Shown piece by piece: positions 33,377 to 39,552 of a DNA stretch of 39,552 nt; positions within the stretch are counted from its first letter, which is position 1; each line of letters begins with the position of its first letter. The translations under genes and the position numbers were made by a program. Location: positions 1 through 39,552 of the forward strand of contig JAPLJS010000106.1 of assembly GCA_026388545.1 (NCBI GenBank). Direction: 5' to 3'. The DNA is from Deltaproteobacteria bacterium (GTDB lineage: Bacteria > Desulfobacterota > Syntrophia > Syntrophales > UBA2185). Below the pieces are notes generated by a model. It was not told where the DNA came from and made no database searches. It saw only the letters and a list, made by a program, of their open reading frames with translations.

Positions 33377-34711
33377 CTACCCGGTATCCGCGCTGTCTCT
33401 GAAACTTTTGATCGCAATGGCTTTATGTGCTTCATTATAAGCGCTGCCGTATCGTTTCAGGTAATTTTTTTCGCGAGCATCGGTAAATACCGTATAATAG
33501 TCCTCGATCTCATCCCCCGTCAGGTCGGGTAGTTTTAAAATCGACCGCCTGTTGTTGGCGGGGAGAGCCTGGTAGTTTTCCGGCAGATATCCTCTCTCAC
33601 GGCATATCTCAAAAAGAAAGGTTCCGGGATAGGGGTAGAACACGAAGTAGCCAAAATCATCCGGTGCAAGTTCGTCATTCAGGGCAAGGGTCTGTTCGAT
33701 ATCTTCCGACGTCTCTCCCGGAATGCCGATCATGTAGTTGGCGGTTGCCAGCATACCGGCCTCCTTGGTCCACCTGAAGGTATCGATAAACTGCCTGTTG
33801 TCACCGGGCCGCTTCAGGATATCCTCCCGGACGCGCCTGCTCCCGCTTTCCACGCCGTATATGATGTGCTTGCAGCCGGCCTGTGCCAGCATGGTTATCA
33901 TATCAGGGCTTACGGTTTCCGCCCGGGCGTTTATGGAAAAGTCTGTACCGATTTCCCGTCCGTACGCCGTGCAGAATTCTTCCACCCAGCCCCTGTTCAC
34001 CGTAAATGTATCGTCCAGAAAAATAACATAGTTTATGGGGGCGTTTTTGCGGATGTGCCGCAGCTCTCCCAGGACGTCGTCAACCGATCTTCGCCGTATA
34101 TATTCCCTGTCATTATAGAGACGGCCGATGGCGCCTCCGGCGCAGTATGTACAGGGAAAGGGGCACCCCCGCATGGTGCTGATATGGACCACGCCGTGCG
34201 TTTCATCCAGTAAGTCACGGGCCATGAAAGGCAGATGATCAACCGATACAGGCGGGCGGATTTCAGGTCGCCCCAAACCCTTTACCCATATATTGGGAAT
34301 CCCTGCGGCGCGGATGTCTTCGCCCTTTTCCAGGTGCGTAAGCATTTCACAGACTGCCTCTTCTCCTTCCCCCAGGCATACATAGTCAAAGACTCCGGAT
34401 TCCAGCACGGAGAGGGGGGCAAACGTCGGATGAAGCCCGCCTGCGATTATCGGAATATCCAGGTTTCTTCGGATTTCACCAGCTAGTGAAGCGGCCCTTA
34501 TCCACTGCCTTGTCGTAAGAGAAAAACTAAGAATGTCAGGCGATTCCTTTTCAATACCGCGGATTATATCCTGAAATTCGCAATCGGGCTGAACCCTCAG
34601 CAGGGATGCGTCATGCCCGTGCTTTCGAATATAGGATGCAATAAAGGCGGGCCCGACCGAAGCCAGCGCCCAGGTTTGCTCGGTATCAATTTCCAGAAAC
34701 AGAATTTTCAT
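33377..34711 (-). CDS. B12-binding-domain radical SAM protein
   Basis: A 444-residue protein with an N-terminal cobalamin-binding-type Rossmann domain (about 1-140; PAFIASYIRKHGHDASLLR, PIIAGGLHPTFAP, VFDYVCLGEGEEAV). A radical SAM domain follows, with the cluster motif CPFPCTYC (Cys183, Cys187, Cys190). Later motifs include NYVIFLDDTFTVN, GCKHIIYGVESGS and NYMIGIPGETSED, all typical of the B12-radical SAM class that includes methyltransferases and ring-forming enzymes. The substrate is unknown. No biosynthetic partner genes lie beside it, and a link with the T6SS is not evident. No good ribosome site is seen. It has its own promoter about 240 bases upstream, past a palindromic repeat. Confidence 0.85.
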   Translation of the reverse strand: MKILFLEIDTEQTWALASVGPAFIASYIRKHGHDASLLRVQPDCEFQDIIRGIEKESPDILSFSLTTRQWIRAASLAGEIRRNLDIPIIAGGLHPTFAPLSVLESGVFDYVCLGEGEEAVCEMLTHLEKGEDIRAAGIPNIWVKGLGRPEIRPPVSVDHLPFMARDLLDETHGVVHISTMRGCPFPCTYCAGGAIGRLYNDREYIRRRSVDDVLGELRHIRKNAPINYVIFLDDTFTVNRGWVEEFCTAYGREIGTDFSINARAETVSPDMITMLAQAGCKHIIYGVESGSRRVREDILKRPGDNRQFIDTFRWTKEAGMLATANYMIGIPGETSEDIEQTLALNDELAPDDFGYFVFYPYPGTFLFEICRERGYLPENYQALPANNRRSILKLPDLTGDEIEDYYTVFTDAREKNYLKRYGSAYNEAHKAIAIKSFRDSADTG

Positions 34712-34797
34712 ATAAACACGAATTGTTCTTAAGATATTAAAAAGTGACGGTTTCGTAAAAAGTCGGGTTTCGTCTCAAATTGTCATTACTACGAAAA

Positions 34798-34881
34798 TAC
34801 CCCCTCCCTTTCATCCCTCCCACCGGGGGAGGGAAAAGAGAGTTCCTCTCCCTTGATGGGAGAGGATGAAGGTGAGGGTGA
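34798..34881. repeat. Composite palindromic repeat, reversed copies
   Basis: The first part has CCCTCCC and GGGGGAGGG arms and matches, in reverse, the C/G-rich repeat of 12300, 20932 and 28411. The second part has CTCTCCC and GGGAGAG arms and then GGTGAGGGTGA, which is the reverse of the second type at 28468. It lies in the leader of the radical SAM gene. Confidence 0.65.
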
Positions 34882-34947
34882 CATGGTTTTTGACATTTTA
34901 CGAGTTCATCAAATGTACTTGCAAAGAACCCGCTATTCTGTGTGGGA

Positions 34948-34976
34948 AGTATAAGGAAAACAATATCGTGTGTCAA
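34948..34976 (-). promoter_or_regulatory. Sigma70 promoter upstream of the radical SAM gene
   Basis: On the minus strand TTGACA (34976-34971), 17 bases, TATACT (34953-34948). The surrounding 50 or so bases are similar to those at 33328 and 31957. The gene starts about 240 bases downstream. Confidence 0.55.
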
Positions 34977-35115
34977 GAGTAAATAGTCGAAATTAGTGCG
35001 ATATTGGGGATACATCGAGGCGCCTCCTTACAAATAACAGAGACTCTTATAATTTCCTCTCGTGTCATTCGGAAACCGGACAGCAGAACCCACTCCATTC
35101 TGTACTCAAATTGTC

Positions 35116-35145
35116 TTGACATGCAAGAAGACATTCACCTATATT
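35116..35145 (+). promoter_or_regulatory. Sigma70 promoter of the vgrG2 unit
   Basis: TTGACA (35116-35121), 18 bases, TATATT (35140-35145), about 70 bases before the vgrG2 ATG. It suggests that vgrG2 and the two coiled-coil genes are expressed apart from the core operon. The 200 bases around it hold no supported gene. Confidence 0.55.
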
Positions 35146-35216
35146 TCATAACGCCGGAAGGGTGTCCTTATCAAAGCACGTGCTTTTTAGAGCGATGGGG
35201 CGGATAGAGGGACAAT

Positions 35217-37145
35217 ATGTTTCGTGATGCATTAAAGTTAACGCTGTACCTGACAATAAAAAACGAAGTCTTTAACATTCCTGGGGGGGATATTACGGAT
35301 TTCCGGGTCAGCTTATATCCTTACGGTTTTGAAGCACAGGCCGAATTCCGGGTTTATAGTGATACGGAGGAAGATAGTATGTTTCTCTGTTTTACGAAAC
35401 CGGATTTAATTGAGGCCCGGCTTTCGATGCAAGGAGTGCACAACCTGCCTGAGCCCGCTCCCGAACCTCTTATCGTCAAAGGGCTCGTAACCGGAAAGTC
35501 ATTTCGCGAGACAACCTTTTCCGGGGTTACCGGTAATCCCGTCTACATTCGATACTACAAAATTGAATTTCAGGATGCCGCTCGTGTGCTGTGGACTCAG
35601 CACTTTCCGACGGTGCTCTACGCTGACGCTTCTATGGAAGATGTCATAAAGGCCCAGATCCCTGAGGGAATATCACTTGAGATGAACTGGCCGCCTCTGA
35701 ATGAGAAGCAACCGATGATTTTTTTAGGGCTCGGAAACGATCAGGTCCGGAGCAGCTTTTATGATTTTCTCATCTGGTATGTCCGCTCTTTTAACGGCGT
35801 ATTCACCTATGATAATCAACATCAGACATACCATTTAGGGAACAATAAAAAGGTTGATGGTGATGAACAGTACGTTCGCCTGAACGATCTTGCCGGTTTT
35901 TCTTTACACATGCCCGAACCATGCAGGCATAATGTTCGGGTGCTCAATGCATATTCCGAAAATCCGCTTAAAATCCCGCTTCCCAATACCCTGGCAACCA
36001 ACGATCTGCGAAGAGACCTCCTGGTGAGGAGGGAGGTGCAGGCAAGCCTTGTTCAAGACGCCAATCGGGAGCGCCCCAGGTTGGAATCCCGGAAACATGA
36101 GCTCTTGCTGGAACTGCGGCAGTTTCCTTTGATTCCATTTTATCCGGGCGTATTCATCGGATTTATGGAAGCTGAAATGAGCAAGGAGATTTACGCATAT
36201 GGTAAGGATTACCGGATTTGCACAATCCGTCTTACCGGCGCCTCCGAAAAAAAAGGCCGTGACGACGACAGGGGAACCCTTTTTACCACCTATGCCTGCG
36301 ACATGACAGCGTCCCTTGAACTGAAGGAAGAAACAGGTGTGTCGCTGCCTGCTTTTACGCTGCCCCGCTATCCCCTGAGCGTCGAAGGAAAAATTGTAAG
36401 TGAGATGGGCGAGGACAAGGACAAAACCTACCAGTTTTATGCCGGAAATACTACACAGGAAAGTTACCGGGTATTCGTGCCATTATGGAATAAAACCATC
36501 CCCGTCCCTTATGAACCACGGCAGTTGACGGGGCATTTTTATTTCCCTGCATACAAAAACACCCGGGTGCTTGTTGACCTTTATTTTGACCGGGCCGAGA
36601 TTAACCGGTATCTGGATTGGGGCTCAGACGTACGCCTGCCTATGGATACCCAGGGTGATCATCTTCTCATGGGAAAGAATGAAAAAACAAACATTTCCAT
36701 TAATCATATATACGTTGACGGCAAACCTGTTTTCAGCACAAAACGCATCCATGGAAAAGACACCGGGATCGTTACAATGGAAGAGGGAAAAATCGTCTTC
36801 GAAGTAAAGGAAGATGAATCTCTGCCGGGTACCGAAGAGGTATTCGATGTCACCCCCAAGGTCGCCGCGGCCATGACAAAGTGTTCCATGGAAGTCTTGG
36901 GGGCAAAGGACGGGATTAAAAGTGATTATGAATCCACGAGCAGCGCTACGGTTGCTGAAATGGACGCGGCAGTGAGCCGCACGAAGGGTGCGCTTGAGGC
37001 GATGGATGCGGCGATTACGGGGAAAACATCCGCGATTACCGGCAGGATAGAAGCAGTTATGTCACAGCTATCGCAAAAAAGCGGTGCATTAACGTCAAAG
37101 GTAACAGCACTCGCCAAAGAACTCAGAGATAAAATAGGTTTGTAA
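35217..37145 (+). CDS. vgrG: VgrG spike hub protein (TssI), copy 2, with coiled-coil tail
   Basis: A 642-residue paralogue of the protein at 14116-15738. It shares the start MFRDALKLTLYLTIKNEVF, the YIRYYKIEFQDAARVLW and YDFLIWYVRSFNGVF blocks, and the OB-fold region with YPLSVEGKIVSEMG, GHFYFPAYKNTRVLVDLYF and LPMDTQGDHLLMGK. It also lacks the beta-helix needle. In its place, after EEVFDVTPKVAAA, about 100 residues form an Ala/Thr/Ser-rich helical tail (SATVAEMDAAVSRTKGALEA, then AVMSQLSQKSGALTSKV). The tail may bind the coiled-coil proteins encoded next. Good start with AGAGGGA upstream, and an own promoter. Confidence 0.85.
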   Translation: MFRDALKLTLYLTIKNEVFNIPGGDITDFRVSLYPYGFEAQAEFRVYSDTEEDSMFLCFTKPDLIEARLSMQGVHNLPEPAPEPLIVKGLVTGKSFRETTFSGVTGNPVYIRYYKIEFQDAARVLWTQHFPTVLYADASMEDVIKAQIPEGISLEMNWPPLNEKQPMIFLGLGNDQVRSSFYDFLIWYVRSFNGVFTYDNQHQTYHLGNNKKVDGDEQYVRLNDLAGFSLHMPEPCRHNVRVLNAYSENPLKIPLPNTLATNDLRRDLLVRREVQASLVQDANRERPRLESRKHELLLELRQFPLIPFYPGVFIGFMEAEMSKEIYAYGKDYRICTIRLTGASEKKGRDDDRGTLFTTYACDMTASLELKEETGVSLPAFTLPRYPLSVEGKIVSEMGEDKDKTYQFYAGNTTQESYRVFVPLWNKTIPVPYEPRQLTGHFYFPAYKNTRVLVDLYFDRAEINRYLDWGSDVRLPMDTQGDHLLMGKNEKTNISINHIYVDGKPVFSTKRIHGKDTGIVTMEEGKIVFEVKEDESLPGTEEVFDVTPKVAAAMTKCSMEVLGAKDGIKSDYESTSSATVAEMDAAVSRTKGALEAMDAAITGKTSAITGRIEAVMSQLSQKSGALTSKVTALAKELRDKIGL

Positions 37146-37231
37146 TTGCCTTATTTGGGTTAACTATATTCACAATGAGTATTTTTCAATCCTGAATCCG
37201 ATTCATCGTTTACACAGCACGGGGACAGATA

Positions 37232-37456
37232 ATGGGTATTTTAAGGACAAAGCTTGATCAGTTGGCTGCGGATATTGAGGAATTCAGCAGTGATATTCAG
37301 TCGAAAATTGCAGCGGTCAAAGCTGAGATTGAAACGCTCAGTTCAGCGGTTGTTCAGGAGCTTCAGACGCTCAGGAAGGACATTGATTCGATTCCTGTTG
37401 AAGTAACCTCCAATTGCTCCGGACTTGAAGCAGAAATCATGAAACTGAAAAAATAA
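37232..37456 (+). CDS. Small coiled-coil protein next to vgrG2
   Basis: A 74-residue, almost wholly helical protein with hydrophobic residues spaced three and four apart (LDQLAADIEEFSSDIQSKI, AVKAEIETLSSAVVQELQTL). Its start MGILRTKLDQLAADIEEF resembles that of the next gene (MGVWSQIDALQGDIASS), so the two may be related by duplication or fusion. No known family is recognised. It lies between vgrG2 and the large coiled-coil gene and is probably co-transcribed. A GGGGAC stretch upstream is only a weak ribosome site. Confidence 0.55.
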   Translation: MGILRTKLDQLAADIEEFSSDIQSKIAAVKAEIETLSSAVVQELQTLRKDIDSIPVEVTSNCSGLEAEIMKLKK

Positions 37457-37515
37457 CAGTCGAATGCCGCAAATACTGATGTGTAGATATATATAATCAA
37501 ACAGGAGAAATGCCC

Positions 37516-39393
37516 ATGGGCGTTTGGTCACAAATAGATGCGCTGCAGGGAGATATTGCCTCCTCTCGCGGGAGCCTTCTTACCGAGTATCAAGGACTTA
37601 AGGCGGACATCGAATCGCTGAGCCCGGAGATAGACGGCAGGTGCAAAGGAATTTCCGGCGAGCTTCGCGGAAGGGTTGATCCGCTTTTCGCCGAGCTTGA
37701 ATCTTTTAATAGCGAAGTCAGCGGCAGGTGTGAAGCCATGCTTACCAGGGCGGCTGCCAATCCTCAGGCCGCGTCACTGTCGGCTGATATCCGCACGACA
37801 CAGGCGGGGATTGCATCGGGAATCACGGGGCTTCGAAACAATATTTCGGGATTATGCGATTCAATTGAAACAACTCTTTCGGCAATTGCCGGAAGCTTTC
37901 AGTCACAGACAGACGCCGTAAAATCGCGGCTGAATACCTTTGAAACAAGCGGTTTACAGCCTCTTGACTCCCTGCAATCGACACTTGAGACCCAGAGCGG
38001 CCGAGTGCACTCAGAAGTAGACAACAGAATCGAGGAATTCAGAGGGAAAGTGCAGGTCATTCGGGAACAGATAACGCAGCGTGTGGATCCGCTTACTGCA
38101 GACGTTAAGACATCTGAATCACACATTACCGGTACCGTTGAAACCCTGCGCGCCGGCATCAGCGCGCCGATCAGCGCCCTGGATAAAACCGTTCAGAATA
38201 CCCTAGATCCATTGCGCTCGCAAATACAGTCTATGCGCGACCGGATCGATCAGGTTGAGCAGGAAATATCCAAACAGGTGGAAGCTGCGACCCTGGCGAT
38301 GGAAACGCTTGCCGACCAAATAAACCAGACGATTGAAAGCTTGCGCGCCAGTGTCGAGTCAACAGTTAACGCCGCCCGGCAGACAATCGCGGCAATTCAG
38401 AGCAGGATTAATGAGTTTAAAACAATGGTGCTGACAACCTTTGAGACTGTCCGCACAGAGCTTGCCAAGCTCCAGGAGAAGTTCAAAACGTTTATGGATA
38501 CCCTGACATCGATCCTTGATAAAATGATGGATATGCTGAACGCTATTCCGACAAAAAACCTGCCTAAAATGCTTGTCGCGCCTGCCGTTAGCGCCATAGA
38601 GAATGTGGTATCCCAGATATCCTCCCAGATCGAATCAATCGCCAAGAGCGCCGGGGATCAGATAAAGCAGATCGGGGATCAAATCAGCAAGCAAATCAAC
38701 ACAATCAGCACGCAGGCCGCGCAAAAAATACAGGATTTTACCGACCAGATATCGGAACAGTTCGATACCCTCTTGAAGACCATTGATGATAAGGTAAACG
38801 AGGTGAGTGCAAAGATTGACGAGCTTATATCAACCGCGACCAGGCAGATTGAAGAGCTGCAAACAGCGGCCCTTAACCAGATTGAAGCACTACGCACCGC
38901 GATTGAATCACAGGTGGACATGGTTGTGGAGAGCATCAGAAAAACGCTCCAGGACATACGAGCCAGCGTTAATGATACACTATCCTCAACAACGGAAGGC
39001 ATAGCCGACGCGCGAGCACAAATTCAAGAGAGCGTTTCAAGCGCGCGAAACACAATTAGCCATAATATCAATGTTGTCCGGTCGGCAATTGAAGAGCAGG
39101 GCACACATCTCAGGAGTACCATTCAGTCATTTAGTTCTCAGATTGAAGCGCAGGCTGCCGCGATCAAGGATAGCCTGTCGGGGCAATTAAAGACTATCAC
39201 TGACAATGCCGTAGGAATCTTAAGCAGTGTGCGTAAAACAATTGCCTCCGTCCGCTCGGATATTTCAGCACAGATTGACAAGCTGCAGAATAGCCTGCCG
39301 AATACTGACGCACTGACCGGACAAATAGCATCCTTTAAGGCAACAACCCTGCAGCGGCTCGATCAGCTTGATGCAAAAATGAATGCCATATAA
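37516..39393 (+). CDS. Large hendecad coiled-coil protein linked to VgrG2
   Basis: A 625-residue protein predicted to be nearly all helix, without signal peptide, membrane segment or enzyme motif. The region encoded at 38596-39222 reads as 19 units of exactly 11 residues without gaps (for example IKQIGDQISKQ, VNEVSAKIDEL, ISTATRQIEEL, QTAALNQIEAL). Positions 1, 4 and 8 are mostly hydrophobic, the hendecad pattern. A Pro-containing break (around IPTKNLPKMLVAPAVSA) separates it from the N-terminal helices. Fully extended it would be tens of nanometres long. Possible roles are a fibre or shaft on the VgrG2 spike, an effector that inserts in membranes, or a length-setting rod; none is shown. ATG 37516 is chosen because AGGAG lies eight bases before it; ATG 37510 is too close. 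Confidence 0.65.
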   Translation: MGVWSQIDALQGDIASSRGSLLTEYQGLKADIESLSPEIDGRCKGISGELRGRVDPLFAELESFNSEVSGRCEAMLTRAAANPQAASLSADIRTTQAGIASGITGLRNNISGLCDSIETTLSAIAGSFQSQTDAVKSRLNTFETSGLQPLDSLQSTLETQSGRVHSEVDNRIEEFRGKVQVIREQITQRVDPLTADVKTSESHITGTVETLRAGISAPISALDKTVQNTLDPLRSQIQSMRDRIDQVEQEISKQVEAATLAMETLADQINQTIESLRASVESTVNAARQTIAAIQSRINEFKTMVLTTFETVRTELAKLQEKFKTFMDTLTSILDKMMDMLNAIPTKNLPKMLVAPAVSAIENVVSQISSQIESIAKSAGDQIKQIGDQISKQINTISTQAAQKIQDFTDQISEQFDTLLKTIDDKVNEVSAKIDELISTATRQIEELQTAALNQIEALRTAIESQVDMVVESIRKTLQDIRASVNDTLSSTTEGIADARAQIQESVSSARNTISHNINVVRSAIEEQGTHLRSTIQSFSSQIEAQAAAIKDSLSGQLKTITDNAVGILSSVRKTIASVRSDISAQIDKLQNSLPNTDALTGQIASFKATTLQRLDQLDAKMNAI

Positions 39394-39426
39394 TTTGAAG
39401 AAGCATATCGAAAATCGGGGACATCC

Positions 39427-39549
39427 ATGATAAGAAATGTCAAGAGGAAAACGGAGATTTCCCTTGAGCTTTCCGGATGCCGCCGGTGGCTTTTTGTAAC
39501 GCCCTTTCCGCCGTCCAATCTTTTTGTTCTTTCCAATGGGTCAGCCTGA
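39427..39549 (+). CDS. Possible short ORF at window end
   Basis: A 40-residue frame starting at ATG 39427 after a GGGG-containing stretch and ending in TGA three bases before the window edge. It reads MIRNVKRKTEISLELSGCRR, then a hydrophobic Pro/Phe-rich part. It might be a small gene after the coiled-coil gene, or the start of a gene broken by a frameshift. Nothing in it is recognised. Confidence 0.2.
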   Translation: MIRNVKRKTEISLELSGCRRWLFVTPFPPSNLFVLSNGSA

Positions 39550-39552
39550 CGA

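Overview
The window is a chromosomal type VI secretion system (T6SS) locus of about 39.5 kb from a Gram-negative bacterium. The lipoprotein, the DotU/IcmF-type membrane proteins, the intermediate base composition, the palindromic C/G-rich intergenic repeats and the mix of accessory genes fit a deltaproteobacterium-like (Desulfobacterota) organism. That placement is inference; no rRNA or housekeeping marker is present.

Layout. 1-535 is an AT-rich leader without a supported gene. 551-7533 (+) carries clpV/tssH, tssM and tssJ and ends in a good intrinsic terminator candidate. 7655-22132 (+) carries a degenerate adenylate-forming-enzyme-like protein, tssB, tssC, a tube-protein candidate in the hcp position, tssK, tssE, a short VgrG, a separate beta-helix spike protein, tssF, tssL, a small unknown gene, tssG, a protein with four zinc-finger modules and a TssA/IglI-like protein. 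With the PAAR gene further on, every one of the 13 core T6SS roles has a candidate.

22189-34711 is an accessory and effector region. A permuted papain-fold (NlpC/P60-like) hydrolase gene is cut by an in-frame TAG between its presumed catalytic His and Cys. An unknown 276-residue gene (-) follows, then a Ser/Thr kinase (+). A minus-strand run follows, in transcription order: a cholera-toxin-A-like ADP-ribosyltransferase, a class 3 lipase, a second beta-helix spike protein, PAAR, and a methyltransferase. Beyond it are a cNMP-binding PP2C/RsbU-type phosphatase and a B12-binding radical SAM protein (both -). 35217-39393 (+) carries a second VgrG with a coiled-coil tail and two coiled-coil proteins, one of 625 residues with a long run of 11-residue repeats.

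How it works together. TssJ/L/M form the membrane complex, TssE/F/G/K the baseplate, TssB/C the sheath recycled by ClpV, and the Hcp-like protein probably the tube. The spike appears to be built from separate polypeptides (VgrG hub, beta-helix, PAAR) instead of one long VgrG. The kinase and phosphatase could form a post-translational switch. Several accessory genes have their own sigma70-type promoters (TTGACA boxes), three of which are near-copies of each other. The most notable findings are the CtxA-like toxin, the TAG-interrupted papain-like effector, the split spike, the pseudo-ANL protein inside the core operon, and the hendecad coiled-coil protein linked to VgrG2.
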